A program made the translations under genes and the position numbers. From NCBI RefSeq assembly GCF_025854275.1, contig NZ_CP107567.1, positions 2,294,001 to 2,358,000 of the forward strand: a stretch of 64,000 nt of DNA, given 5' to 3'. Below are positions 42,610 to 52,551 of the stretch, one piece after another (position 1 is the stretch's first letter; the number at the start of each line of letters is the position of its first letter). The notes under the pieces were generated by a model. That model was given only the letters and a program-made list of their open reading frames with translations. It ran no database searches and was not told the origin of the DNA. Source of the DNA: Streptomyces peucetius. GTDB taxonomy: Bacteria > Actinomycetota > Actinomycetes > Streptomycetales > Streptomycetaceae.

Positions 42610-43638
42610 ATGCGCCGCTTCAAGAGGACCCTGGTCGCCGTCGCGCTCGCGACGACCGTGGCCGCGGGGACCACCGGCTGGGCCTCGGGGAACACCCAGC
42701 GCCCGGTGACCGGCCCCCCGCCGGGCAGCGCCGCCTGGGTGGCGGACACCTCGCTGGGGCGGGCGCTTCCCGACTCGGCCGTCGCGACGCCCGCCGAAGT
42801 CGCGGCCTTCTTCGGCTCGTTGAGCGACCGCGAGCGGCGAGATCTCGTCCGCCGCCACCCGCTCGTCGTCGGCAATCTCGACGGCGCCCCGGTGGCCCTG
42901 CGGTACCGGGCCAACGCCCTTGCCCTGCACGGCACTCCGTACGAGCATCTGGTCGGCCGGCAGATCCTGGCCTTCGACCCGCGCGGCCGCGGGCAGGTCG
43001 CGGAGGTGTACGGAGACCTGGAGCGGGCCCGGGAGGTGTCCGTCGTCGTCCCCGGCTCCGACATCGACGCCGCGACCTTCGACCGGGCGAACGACCCGTA
43101 CGGCACCCCGGCCGGCATGGCGAAGTCCCTGCGGGCCGCGACCGGCACCGGCACGGCCGTCGTCGCCTGGGCCGGTTACACCACCCCGGTCGGTGTCGGC
43201 CTCGACGCCGCTACAGGCGACCTCGCGGAGGCGGGCGCGGACCGGCTGACCCGGTTCACCGAGGGGCTCGCCGCCACCGGCACGGCGAAGCCCGCGCTGT
43301 TCTGCCACAGCTACGGCTCCGTCGTGTGCGGTCTCGCCGCCGACAGCGTCGACGCCCGCGACATCGTCGTCCTCGCCTCGCCGGGCATGCGCGCGGAGAA
43401 CGTGCGCGACCTGGGCACGGACGCGCGGGTGTGGGCCGCGAAGAACCCCTCGGACTGGATCTCCAAGGTCCCCCATGTGCGCTTCGCGGGCCTCGGGCAC
43501 GGCGCCGACCCGGCCGACCCGTCCTTCGGCGCGCGCCGCGTCCCCGCGGAGCTCGCCGAGGGCCACACCGGCTACTTCGCGCCCGGTACGGACTCGCTGC
43601 GCGCCTTCGCCGCCATCGCGGAAGGACACGTCCGATGA
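42610..43638 (+). CDS. DUF1023 alpha/beta hydrolase, secreted
   Basis: 342 residues from ATG 42610 with GAGGGAGG upstream. A signal peptide (MRRFKRTLVAVALATTVAAGTTGWA) precedes the DUF1023 core: AAFFGSLSDRERRDLVRRHPLVVGNLDGAP, QILAFDPRGRGQVAEVYGDLE, nucleophile elbow LFCHSYGSVVCGLAA, and a late GHTGYFAPGT. It shares the identical LFCHSYGSVVCG segment with the copy at 38035 but is shorter. Its last codons overlap the acyltransferase start (ATGA at 43635-43638), so the two are coupled. Confidence 0.85.
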   Translation: MRRFKRTLVAVALATTVAAGTTGWASGNTQRPVTGPPPGSAAWVADTSLGRALPDSAVATPAEVAAFFGSLSDRERRDLVRRHPLVVGNLDGAPVALRYRANALALHGTPYEHLVGRQILAFDPRGRGQVAEVYGDLERAREVSVVVPGSDIDAATFDRANDPYGTPAGMAKSLRAATGTGTAVVAWAGYTTPVGVGLDAATGDLAEAGADRLTRFTEGLAATGTAKPALFCHSYGSVVCGLAADSVDARDIVVLASPGMRAENVRDLGTDARVWAAKNPSDWISKVPHVRFAGLGHGADPADPSFGARRVPAELAEGHTGYFAPGTDSLRAFAAIAEGHVR

Positions 43639-44825
43639 GACTCGCGGAGCTGATCGAGGCACGCACCCCGGCCCACCGCGACCGGGCCGTCGACGGGCTG
43701 CGGGCGGTCGCGCTGCTCGCCGTGCCCACGGGGCACTGGCTGCTCGGCGGGTTCACCCTCGACGCGGACGGCGCGCTGCACAACGCCAGCCCGCTGTCGG
43801 CGTTCGGCTTCTTCGCGCCGGTCAGCTGGGTGCTCCAGATGCTGGGGATCTTCTTCCTGGTCGGCGGGTACGCCTCCGTGCTCTCGTACCACCGCCGTAC
43901 GGGCACCACCGGCGCCTGGCTCCGGCAGCGCGTCACCCGTCTCGGCCGGCCCGTGCTCGGCGTGACGGCCGTCTGGGCGGTGCTGATCCCGGTGCTGTGG
44001 TGGCTCGGCGTTCCCGACGACACGCTGCGCACCGGTTCGACGCTGGTGGTGCAGCCGCTGTGGTTCGTGGGCGTCTACACGCTGGTCACCGTCCTGACCC
44101 CGTACTGCGTCCGGGCCGCGCGCCGGCTGGGCGCGTGGGCGGCCGCGCCGCTGCTCGGCGCGGTGGCAGTGGTCGACCTGCTGCGCTACGGCCCGTACGC
44201 CGACGTCGTGCCGGCGTGGGTCGGCGTCGTCAACATCCTGCCCGGGTGGCTGTTCGCCTATCAGCTCGGCGTGAGCTGGGGCGAGGGGCGCGTCGGCCGC
44301 CGGCCGGCGTGGGTGCTGCTGGTGGGCGGGGGCGCGCTGTTCGCGGCGCTGCTGCTCCTCTTCGGCTACCCGGCGTCGATGGTCGGTGTCCCCGGCGAGG
44401 CCCGCACCAACTCCCATCCGCCGTCCCTGCTGGTCCTGGCGCTCGCCGCCGCGCAGAGCGGCGCGGCGATCCTGCTCCGGGAACGGCTCGGCCGGCTGCT
44501 GACGCGGCGGCCCGCGGTGTGGGCGCCGGTCGTCGTGATCAACCTGTCGGCGATGACGATCCTGTGCTGGCACCAGACGGCGATGCTCACGGCCGCCGTG
44601 CCCGCGGGCCTTCTGGGTGAGGTCCCCGGACTGACGACAGCACCGGACTCGCTGGGCTGGGTCGCGGCGAGGGTGGCGTGGTTGCCGGTGTTCGCGGGAC
44701 TGCTGATGCTGATCGCGCGGCGTGTGCGGGGGTTCGAGGAGCCGTGGCCACGGAGGGCGGGGGCGCGGGTGGTGGCGGGGGTGCTGGCGGTGGGGTTCGC
44801 GGTGTACGCGTTCGGCTTGGCGTGA
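43635..44825 (+). CDS. Acyltransferase-3 family membrane protein
   Basis: 396 residues. The family motif is RDRAVDGLRAVALLAVPTGHWLLGG; about ten membrane segments follow, including QMLGIFFLVGGYASVLSYHRR and VWAPVVVINLSAMTILCWHQTAML. These enzymes move acyl groups onto extracytoplasmic sugars or peptides. Coupling to a secreted DUF1023 hydrolase suggests the two act on the same acylated envelope molecule, but the substrate is unknown. Confidence 0.82.
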   Translation: MRLAELIEARTPAHRDRAVDGLRAVALLAVPTGHWLLGGFTLDADGALHNASPLSAFGFFAPVSWVLQMLGIFFLVGGYASVLSYHRRTGTTGAWLRQRVTRLGRPVLGVTAVWAVLIPVLWWLGVPDDTLRTGSTLVVQPLWFVGVYTLVTVLTPYCVRAARRLGAWAAAPLLGAVAVVDLLRYGPYADVVPAWVGVVNILPGWLFAYQLGVSWGEGRVGRRPAWVLLVGGGALFAALLLLFGYPASMVGVPGEARTNSHPPSLLVLALAAAQSGAAILLRERLGRLLTRRPAVWAPVVVINLSAMTILCWHQTAMLTAAVPAGLLGEVPGLTTAPDSLGWVAARVAWLPVFAGLLMLIARRVRGFEEPWPRRAGARVVAGVLAVGFAVYAFGLA

Positions 44826-44876
44826 GCGTCGGGCGGGGGCGGGCGAGCGGGCCGCTGCGCGGAGCCTGTTCCCCAC

Positions 44877-45125
44877 CCCGCCCTTCCCGAACCGGGCTCT
44901 GCCCGGACCCGTACCGCGCTGCGCGCGGTGTCCTCAATCGCCGGACGGGCTGGATTTCGCTCCGCGAAATCAGCCTCGCTGGGGGTACTCCCCCTGCGCC
45001 TGGCGGCGTGGGAGGTACTCCCACGCCGCCAGGCGCAGGGGGAGTTTGCGGCGCGGGGTTCGGTGGGGGTCCCCCAGGGCCGCCAGGCCCAGGGGGAGGA
45101 GCCCCCGGTTCGGGAAGGGGCGGGG
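44877..45125. repeat. Intergenic repeat cluster, copies B and C
   Basis: 44877-44952 matches copy A (40258-40370) directly, sharing ACCGCGC...GCGCGGTG and CCTCAATCGCCGG. 45059-45125 matches copy A in inverse orientation over about 65 bases, including GGGGGAGGAGCCCCCGGTT. A further hairpin GATTTCGC-TCC-GCGAAATC lies at 44953-44971. The region separates two convergent genes. Confidence 0.75.
44987..45045. terminator. Perfect 28-bp hairpin between convergent genes
   Basis: Bases 44987-45014 and 45018-45045 are exact reverse complements over 28 bp with a GTA loop (arm begins ACTCCCCCTGCGCCTGGCGG). It lies between the acyltransferase and aldo-keto reductase stops, so bidirectional termination is the likely role. 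Confidence 0.8.
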
Positions 45126-45157
45126 TGGGGTGGGGAAACGCGTCCCACGGGTGGGAG

Positions 45158-46171
<1,014 letters not shown>

Positions 46172-46178
46172 CAGGGTT

Positions 46179-46634
46179 TCAGGCCCTCTCCGGCGCCCGG
46201 CGGGCGTCCGCATAGAATTCGATCTTGTGGTCCAGCACCGCGAGGGTGTCCTGGAGTTCGGCGATCCGGTCGAGCACGTCGCGCCGGGTGCGCTGCAGCA
46301 GTTCGGCGCGCGCCTCGAAGGTGTGCTCGCCCTCGCGGACCAGCTCGGCGTATCTGACCATGTCGGCGACGGGCATCCCGGTCAGCCGCAGTTTGCCGAC
46401 GAAGCCGAGCCAGTCGAGGTCGCGGTTGCTGAACCGCCGCTGGCCGGTGTGCGACCGGTCGACGTGCGGCATCAGACCGATCCGCTCGTACCAGCGCAGG
46501 GTGTGGGCGCTGAGCCCGGTGAAGGCGGCGACCTCGCTGATCGTGTAGCGGTCCTGTCCTTCGGGGCGCGGGTGGGCGCGGGGAGCGGCCTTGCAGAGAT
46601 CGGTCCTGGCCGAACTGCTCTCGATCACCGTCAT
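46179..46634 (-). CDS. MerR-family regulator of the aldo/keto reductase
   Basis: 151 residues from ATG 46634. The winged HTH is typical (YTISEVAAFTGLSAHTLRWYERIGLMPHVDRSHTGQRRFSNRDLDWLGFV), followed by a long dimerisation helix (ELLQRTRRDVLDRIAELQDTLAVLDHKIEFYADA). No Cys cluster marks it as a metal sensor. A perfect 16-bp palindrome stands 19 bases upstream of its start. Confidence 0.88.
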   Translation of the reverse strand: MTVIESSSARTDLCKAAPRAHPRPEGQDRYTISEVAAFTGLSAHTLRWYERIGLMPHVDRSHTGQRRFSNRDLDWLGFVGKLRLTGMPVADMVRYAELVREGEHTFEARAELLQRTRRDVLDRIAELQDTLAVLDHKIEFYADARRAPERA

Positions 46635-46652
46635 GCGTTCCACGCTAAAACG

Positions 46653-46668
46653 TTGGAGTGCACTCCAA
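46653..46668. promoter_or_regulatory. MerR-type operator
   Basis: TTGGAGTGCACTCCAA is a perfect palindrome immediately upstream of the MerR/aldo-keto reductase operon. MerR proteins typically bind such a site between the -35 and -10 boxes; CTTGCT lies on its upstream side (minus strand). Confidence 0.65.
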
Positions 46669-46721
46669 GCAAGCTCTATCGGCTGGCTTTTCCGCAGAGC
46701 CCGGAATTAGCCTGACCGATC

Positions 46722-47207
46722 ATGAGCATCTCCCGCCGCGCCACCCCCGCCGACGCCGAAGAACTGGTCCGCCTGCGCAAGGTCATGGCGGATTCCGTCG
46801 CCGGGCCGAACCCCGACCTCAGCTGGCAGCCCGCCGCGGTGGCGACCTTGCGCGACCGTCTCGGGGACCCGGCCGGCAGTCTGACGGCGTACGTGGTCGA
46901 CCGGCCGGCCGCAGGGCCCGGCGCCGGGCCCGCCGGGCTCGCCGCGTGTGCGGTCGGCACCATCGAGTACCGGCTCGGCAGCCCGGGGAACCCGGAGGGC
47001 ACCTGCGGCTATGTGTTCAGCGTCGCCACGGACGAGGACATGCGCCGCCAAGGCCACTCGCGCGCGTGCCTGGAGGGACTGCTCGGCTGGTTCCGTGAGC
47101 GTGGCGTCCGCAGGATCGATCTGCGGGCCTCCCCGGAGGGCGAGCCGCTGTACACGTCCCTGGGCTTCGTCCGCACCCCCGACCCGGCGATGCGGCTGCG
47201 CCTCTAG
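46722..47207 (+). CDS. GNAT-family acetyltransferase
   Basis: 161 residues. ISRRATPADAEELVRLR opens the fold; the acetyl-CoA loop is YVFSVATDEDMRRQGHSRACLEGLLGWF, with the R-x-x-G-x-x-R variant RRQGHSR. The end IDLRASPEGEPLYTSLGFVR is typical. The substrate is unknown. It is divergent from the MerR operon and shares its upstream region. Confidence 0.85.
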   Translation: MSISRRATPADAEELVRLRKVMADSVAGPNPDLSWQPAAVATLRDRLGDPAGSLTAYVVDRPAAGPGAGPAGLAACAVGTIEYRLGSPGNPEGTCGYVFSVATDEDMRRQGHSRACLEGLLGWFRERGVRRIDLRASPEGEPLYTSLGFVRTPDPAMRLRL

Positions 47208-47227
47208 CACCGTTTAGGCTCGTAGCC

Positions 47228-48043
47228 ATGCAGAGCCTGGCGTTGATCGAGAACTGGCCGGTACCGACCGCGGCGGCCGCCGTCGTACGAGCGGACGGCA
47301 CGGTCGCCGGTTCGTACGGCCCGGCGGATCACCGCTTCCCCCTGGCCTCCGTCACCAAGCCGCTCGCCGCCTACGCGGCGCTCGTCGCGTACGAGGAGGG
47401 GGCCGTCGAGCTGGACGAACCGGCGGGGCCGGAGGGCTCCACGGTGCGGCACCTGCTCGCCCACACCTCCGGTCTGGCCTTCGACGAGCACCGCGCCACG
47501 GCGGCGCCGGGCACCCGCCGGCTGTACTCGAACGCGGGCTTCGAGGTGCTCGGCGACCACATCGCCAAGGCGACCGACATCCCGTTCGCCGAATATCTCC
47601 ACCAGGCCGTGCTGGAGCCGCTCGGCATGACCGCGACGACGCTCGACGGCTCCCCCGCCAAGGACGGCGTCTCGACGGTCGCCGATCTGGTCCGCTTCGC
47701 CGCCGAGGTGCAGGCGCCGCGGCTGCTGGACGGGCGTACGGTCCTCGACGCGATGTCCGTCGTGCACCCGGGCCTGTCCGGGATACTGCCGGGCTACGGC
47801 AACCAGAAGCCCAACGACTGGGGCCTCGGCTTCGAGATCCGCGACTCCAAGTCGCCGCACTGGACGGGTGCTTCGTCCTCACCCCGCACGTTCGGCCACT
47901 TCGGCCAGTCGGGCACCTTCCTGTGGATCGACCCGGACGCCCGTGCCGCGTGCGTGGCGCTCACCGACCGGGACTTCGGCCCGTGGGCGATCGAGGCGTG
48001 GCCGCGGTTCACGGACGCGGTGCTGGCGGAGCTGCGCGGCTAG
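47228..48043 (+). CDS. Serine hydrolase of the beta-lactamase/DD-peptidase type
   Basis: 271 residues. The S-x-x-K nucleophile is FPLASVTKPLAAY; the Y-x-N motif is RLYSNAGFEVLG; a HxG-type motif is FGHFGQSGTFLW. No signal peptide, so it is probably cytosolic and acts as an esterase or peptidase rather than a true beta-lactamase. It starts 20 bases after the GNAT gene and ends inside the convergent lipoprotein gene. Confidence 0.85.
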   Translation: MQSLALIENWPVPTAAAAVVRADGTVAGSYGPADHRFPLASVTKPLAAYAALVAYEEGAVELDEPAGPEGSTVRHLLAHTSGLAFDEHRATAAPGTRRLYSNAGFEVLGDHIAKATDIPFAEYLHQAVLEPLGMTATTLDGSPAKDGVSTVADLVRFAAEVQAPRLLDGRTVLDAMSVVHPGLSGILPGYGNQKPNDWGLGFEIRDSKSPHWTGASSSPRTFGHFGQSGTFLWIDPDARAACVALTDRDFGPWAIEAWPRFTDAVLAELRG

Positions 48044-48681
48044 GGGCTCTCGTCGGCGGGCTGCGGTCCGGATCCGGCGGACGGTCCGTTGCCGCCCGCC
48101 GGGCTGCTCGCGGCCGGCACGGTGGTCGGGCGCGGCAGGCGGCCGAGGTCGATGTCGGCGTCGCAGACCGCCTGCTCGAGCACCGTGTCGGTGCCCCGCA
48201 GGCGTACCGGCGTGCGGCCCTCGGTGTCCTCGGTGAACGCGACCGTGCAGACCAGCTGCCGCACCGCCAGGTGGTCGAGGTCGCCGAGGACGATCGGCAG
48301 CGTCACCTCCACGCCGCCCTGCGGGTCCGGCACGACCCGGACGAGGCCGCCTCGGGGCAGTTCGGGCAGGCCGTCGGTGAGTCCGGCCGTGCGCTCGTTC
48401 TCGACGGGCCCGGCGAACAGCGCCGTGACGGTTTCGGGGGTCGACGCGCCGGGCGACTCCGGCGACTCGGGCGACTCGAACCCGCTGTCCAGGAAGCGGA
48501 TCACGGGCATCAGTTCCCCGTCCGGCGAGCGGAAGAAGAGCACCAGCCCGTTCGAGCTCACCGGGAACACCTGGACGGTGGCGGGCCCGCCCGCTGCGAT
48601 GACGTCCGTCTCCGGGACGCCGCAGCCGCCGAGCAGCAGCGCGGCGAGGCCCGCGAGGACCGCCACCGGGTGTCGTCTCAT
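48040..48681 (-). CDS. Lipoprotein of a two-component operon (GerMN-like)
   Basis: 213 residues. The lipobox is LLLGGC (Cys20). The mature part (VQVFPVSSNGLVLFFRSPDGELMPVIRFLD, ETVTALFAGPVENERTAGLTDGLPE, VEVTLPIVLGDLDHLAVRQLVCTVAFTE) resembles the GerMN-type domain found in actinobacterial sporulation and LpqB-like lipoproteins. It is coupled to the kinase by an ATGA overlap. By analogy with LpqB or CseA it may tune the kinase from outside the membrane. Confidence 0.78.
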   Translation of the reverse strand: MRRHPVAVLAGLAALLLGGCGVPETDVIAAGGPATVQVFPVSSNGLVLFFRSPDGELMPVIRFLDSGFESPESPESPGASTPETVTALFAGPVENERTAGLTDGLPELPRGGLVRVVPDPQGGVEVTLPIVLGDLDHLAVRQLVCTVAFTEDTEGRTPVRLRGTDTVLEQAVCDADIDLGRLPRPTTVPAASSPAGGNGPSAGSGPQPADESP

Positions 48682-50156
48682 GCCGTCGCCTCCAACCCGC
48701 GCAGGGGCATCTCGACGGTGAAGACCGTGCCGGCGCCGTCGGGGCCGTTCGCGGCGCGGAGGGTGCCGCCGTGCAGCCGGACGTTCTCCAGGGTGATGGC
48801 CAGCCCCAGGCCGCTGCCGGCCGATCGGGTGCGGGCCGCGTCGGCCTTGTAGAAGCGGTCGAAGATGTGCGGGAGCACGTCGGGCCGGATGCCGGGCCCG
48901 CGGTCGGCGACCTCGGTCACCAGCAGGGCCGTCCCGTCCGGCGCGGCGGCGGTGCGCAGCCGTACGGTGACGGGCGCGTCGCCGTGCCGCAGCGCGTTGC
49001 CCACCAGGTTGGCGACGACGATGTCGAAGCGGCGCGGGTCGAGGCGGGCCCGGATGCCGTCCGGCAGGTCGGCGCCGACCAGGTCGGTCCAGCGCCGGTG
49101 CTCCAGCGTCTTGCGTATGGTCTCCGCCGTGTCGACCTCGTCGGTGTTGAGTTCGGCGGCACGTGCGTCGAAGCGGGAGATCTCCATCAGGTCCTCCACG
49201 AGCACCGCGAGCTTGCCGGTCTCCGCGCTGATCAGCCGGACCGCACGCGCGGTGTCGGCGTCGAGGCGGTCCGCGTCCTCGTCGAGGACCTCCGTGACGG
49301 CGAGCATCCCGGCGAGCGGGGTGCGCAGTTCGTGCGAGACGTCGGACGCGAAGCGGCGGGCGCGCGCCTCCGCCTGCCGGAGCTCGTCCACGGAACGCTC
49401 GAGCTCGCCGGCCGACTCGTTGAACGTACGGGCGAGGTCGGCGAGTTCGTCACTTCCTCTGACCTGGATACGGGCGTCGAGCCGGCCGCTGCCCATGGAG
49501 CGGGCGGCCTTGCGCAGCTCGCGGACCGGACGCAGCACGCTGCGCGCGGCGATCAGGGCCGGCACCAGCGCGACGGCGAGGCCGGGCAGGGCGCCGTCCC
49601 TGGCGGCGGCGACCAGCGCCTCGACGTTCGCCCGCTCCTCTGACATCGGCATCACCGCGAACAGGACGAGCCCGGTCGGCAGGACTCCGTTCGCACCGAC
49701 CTTGAACACGACGGGCATACCGATGGTCAGGTACGGCACTCCGCCCTTGACGACCCGCTCGAAACTGCCGTGCGGATTCGACTTGGCCCGGCGGCGCAGT
49801 TCGGGCGTGATCACGGTGGAGGTGGGCTGGTCCGCGGAGGAGACGCGAACCGAGCCGTACTCGGCGTAGACGTACCACGGGTGCGGTTTGCCCTTGCGGG
49901 CGATGCCGCGCAGCGCCTCCGGCAGTTGGGCCGGATCCACGGGCAGGACGAGCCCGAGCTGCTGCACCTGCTCACGGAACGAGGCGACAGCGGTGTCCTG
50001 CGCAGTGCCGAGGACCGCGTTGCGGGCCTCGCGGAACGTGAGCGCGGCGGTCGTGCCGGCACTGACGGCGGCCACCAGCAGGAACGCGAGGACGAGCCGG
50101 GTGCGCAGCCCGAAGGGACGGCGGCGCCGCTCGCCGGCGGCCCCGCGGAGCCTCAC
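48678..50156 (-). CDS. OmpR-class sensor histidine kinase
   Basis: 492 residues from GTG 50156. Membrane segment near residues 15-35 (LRTRLVLAFLLVAAVSAGTTAAL), extracellular sensor of ~150 residues (with PEALRGIARKGKPHPWYVYAEYGSV), second span, HAMP (RPVRELRKAARSMGSGRLDARIQVRGSDELADLARTFN), HisKA with FASDVSHELRTPLAGM, and an HATPase domain (LVGNALRHGDAP, VADRGPGIRPD, SAGSGLGLAI). It overlaps the regulator by GTGA and the lipoprotein by ATGA, so the three form one coupled operon. Confidence 0.92.
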   Translation of the reverse strand: MRLRGAAGERRRRPFGLRTRLVLAFLLVAAVSAGTTAALTFREARNAVLGTAQDTAVASFREQVQQLGLVLPVDPAQLPEALRGIARKGKPHPWYVYAEYGSVRVSSADQPTSTVITPELRRRAKSNPHGSFERVVKGGVPYLTIGMPVVFKVGANGVLPTGLVLFAVMPMSEERANVEALVAAARDGALPGLAVALVPALIAARSVLRPVRELRKAARSMGSGRLDARIQVRGSDELADLARTFNESAGELERSVDELRQAEARARRFASDVSHELRTPLAGMLAVTEVLDEDADRLDADTARAVRLISAETGKLAVLVEDLMEISRFDARAAELNTDEVDTAETIRKTLEHRRWTDLVGADLPDGIRARLDPRRFDIVVANLVGNALRHGDAPVTVRLRTAAAPDGTALLVTEVADRGPGIRPDVLPHIFDRFYKADAARTRSAGSGLGLAITLENVRLHGGTLRAANGPDGAGTVFTVEMPLRGLEATA

Positions 50157-50836
50157 AGCGGTCCGAAGCGGTAACCGAAGCCCCGCAGGGTCTGTATGTA
50201 GCGCGGACTGCCCGGAGTGTCCTCGATCTTGTTGCGCAGCCGCCGTACGCACGCGTCGACGAGCCGTGCGTCGCCGTGGTAGCTGTGCTCCCACACGTGC
50301 TCCAGCAGCTGCTGCCGGCTGAAGACCTGCTCCGGTGCGGCGGTCAGGTGCAGAAGGAGTTTCATCTCGGAGGGCGCGAGGGCGAGGCGTTCGCCGTTCT
50401 TGGCGACGGTGAGCCCGGCCCGGTCGACGGCGAGTTCGCCGTGGAACTCGACGGCGGGCCGGCCGCTCCCGGGCTCCTCGATCCTGCGCAGTACGGCGCG
50501 GATGCGCGCCTCGATGACCTCGGTACGGGCCGGTTTGACGATGTAGTCGTCGGCACCCGCCTCGAGGCCGATGACGACGTCGAAGTCGTCGCCGCGTGCG
50601 GTGAGCATGATGATCGGCAGCTGGCTGTTCTCGCGTACCCGGTGGCACACCTGCACGCCGTTCATGCCGGGCAGCATCAGGTCGAGCAGCAGCAGATCGG
50701 GACGGAACTCGCTCAGCGCGGCGAGTCCGGCCTCACCGGTGGCGGCGGTCCGCACTTCGTGGCCGCGGCGGCGCAGGCCGAGTTCGACGCCCTCGCGCAC
50801 GGAGGGGTCGTCTTCGATGAGGAGCACGCGAGGCAT
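50153..50836 (-). CDS. OmpR-class response regulator
   Basis: 227 residues. Receiver: LLIEDDPSVREG, phospho-Asp in LLLLDLMLPGMNG, Lys in DDYIVKPARTE. The winged-helix DNA-binding domain follows (LALAPSEMKLLLHLTAAPEQVFSRQQLLEHVWEHSYHGDARLVDACVRRLRNKIEDTPGSPRYIQTLRGFGYRF). It heads the operon with kinase and lipoprotein. Neighbouring envelope genes make cell-wall control plausible. Confidence 0.93.
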   Translation of the reverse strand: MPRVLLIEDDPSVREGVELGLRRRGHEVRTAATGEAGLAALSEFRPDLLLLDLMLPGMNGVQVCHRVRENSQLPIIMLTARGDDFDVVIGLEAGADDYIVKPARTEVIEARIRAVLRRIEEPGSGRPAVEFHGELAVDRAGLTVAKNGERLALAPSEMKLLLHLTAAPEQVFSRQQLLEHVWEHSYHGDARLVDACVRRLRNKIEDTPGSPRYIQTLRGFGYRFGPL

Positions 50837-50880
50837 GTGCGCAGTATCCCCTGGAGGTCTGAGGCGGATGGTCGGCCGGG

Positions 50881-52551
50881 TCAGGAACGGCGGCGCAATC
50901 GAGCGGTCGCGCCGCCGACGAGGGCCTGCACCTCGGTGAGCCGCAGGGGCCGGGCGAGGAGCACGAAGACGGCGGCGATCACCAGTGCCCCGGCCGCGGC
51001 CGCCGCGGCGGCCCCGCCGGGCGCGGCCCAGCGTGCGGCGGCGTACCCGATCAGCGTCGCCGGGACGGCGGCGAGCAGCAGCCGGGCCTGCGCGGCGGCC
51101 GTGGCGGAACGCCACACTCCGGGTGCTCGTGCGTTCCGCGCCGCGAGGCGGCGGTTCAGCACGAGCGCGGTGACGGCCCAGCCCGCGAAGAGCGCCAGCG
51201 AGTACGCGCCGGCGATACCCGTCACCGCCCAGCGCGCAGGCAGCAGCACGTACGCGGTGACGGACAGGCCCGCGTTGAGGCCCGCGATCACCAGGTTGAG
51301 AAGGAAGGGGGTGCGGGTGTCGGACAGCGCGTAGAAGGTGCGGGAGAGGACGTACTGCCCGCTGAAGGCGATCAGTCCGGGCGCGAAGGCCATCAGCGTG
51401 CCCGCCATGACGGCGACGTGTTCCGCGTCCGTCTCGCCGTACTGGAAGACGAGCGCCATCACCGGCTGTGCGAGGGCGAACAGCACGCACGCCGCCGGGA
51501 CGACGGCCGCCGCGCTGTTGCGCAGCGCGTACGACACGTCGTGCCGTATCCCGGCGGTGTCGGCGTCGGCGGCCGCCTCGCTCATCCGGGGCATCAGGGC
51601 GGTCATCAGCGACACGGTGATGATGCCGTGCGGAACGGCCCACAGCAGATAGGCGTTGTTGTACGCGCTGAAGCCGGCGCCGCCGTCGACGCCGTCCGCC
51701 TCGGCGTGCAGGCCCGCCGCCGTGGCGAGCCGGGTCGTCACCCAGTACGCCGCCTGGTTGGTGAGCACCAGCAGCACCAGCCATCCGGCGTTCCGCAGCG
51801 GGCGGGTGAGGCCGCTGCCGCGCCAGTCGAAGCGGGGGTGGTAGCGGAAGCGGGCCGCGCGCAGCGAGGGCAGCAGAGCGAGGGCCTGGACGGCGATGCC
51901 GGCGGAGGTGCCCCAGCCGAGCAGCGCGGTCTCGGCGGCGGTGAGCGAGCCGCCGTCGCCGGTGGCGAGGTAGAGGCCGAACACGGCGACGACGACGACG
52001 TTGTTGAGGACGGGAGTCCACATCATCGCGCCGAACCGGCCCCGGGCGTTGAGTACCTGGCCGAGCAGCGTGAACAGCCCGAGGAAGAAGATCTGCGGCA
52101 GGCAGTAGCGGGCGAACGCGACCGTCATGGCGGTCTGCCCGGGCGGGTAGTCGGTGTACGCGTCGATGATCGCGGGCGCCGCCCAGACCGCGCCGGCGGT
52201 GAGCACGAGCAGGGCGAGGACGCAGACGGTGAGCAGCCGGTCGGTGTACGCGGCGCCGCCGTCCCGGTGCTCCTTGGCGGCCTTGACGAGCTCGGGCACG
52301 AAGACGGCGTTGAGCGCGCCGCCGAGCAGCAGCATGTAGACGATGGTGGGTACGGAGTTGCCGACGGCGTACCCGTCGGCAACCGCGCCGACCCCGATCG
52401 CGGCGGCGACGACTGCGGACCGCACGAACCCCGTCGCCCGCGACACGACGGACCCGGCGGCCATGACGGCCCCGCTGCGCAGCACGGACGGTCCCCGCGG
52501 CGGTGACGTCTCGCCGGAGGGTGTGACCGTCGTGGTGGGTCCCGGCGTCAC
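50881..52551 (-). CDS. MurJ-like lipid flippase, FemX-coupled
   Basis: 556 residues with about 14 membrane segments. MurJ/MviN hallmarks: VMAAGSVVSRATGFVRSAVVAAAIG (helix 1 Arg region), LLLGGALNAVFVPELVKAAKE, VPHGIITVSLMTALMPRMSEAAAD and LSRTFYALSDTRTPF. MurJ flips lipid II. GTG 52551 overlaps the FemX stop by four bases. It lacks the large C-terminal extension I recall for the main Streptomyces MviN, so it is probably a second, dedicated copy. Confidence 0.85.
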   Translation of the reverse strand: MTPGPTTTVTPSGETSPPRGPSVLRSGAVMAAGSVVSRATGFVRSAVVAAAIGVGAVADGYAVGNSVPTIVYMLLLGGALNAVFVPELVKAAKEHRDGGAAYTDRLLTVCVLALLVLTAGAVWAAPAIIDAYTDYPPGQTAMTVAFARYCLPQIFFLGLFTLLGQVLNARGRFGAMMWTPVLNNVVVVAVFGLYLATGDGGSLTAAETALLGWGTSAGIAVQALALLPSLRAARFRYHPRFDWRGSGLTRPLRNAGWLVLLVLTNQAAYWVTTRLATAAGLHAEADGVDGGAGFSAYNNAYLLWAVPHGIITVSLMTALMPRMSEAAADADTAGIRHDVSYALRNSAAAVVPAACVLFALAQPVMALVFQYGETDAEHVAVMAGTLMAFAPGLIAFSGQYVLSRTFYALSDTRTPFLLNLVIAGLNAGLSVTAYVLLPARWAVTGIAGAYSLALFAGWAVTALVLNRRLAARNARAPGVWRSATAAAQARLLLAAVPATLIGYAAARWAAPGGAAAAAAAGALVIAAVFVLLARPLRLTEVQALVGGATARLRRRS

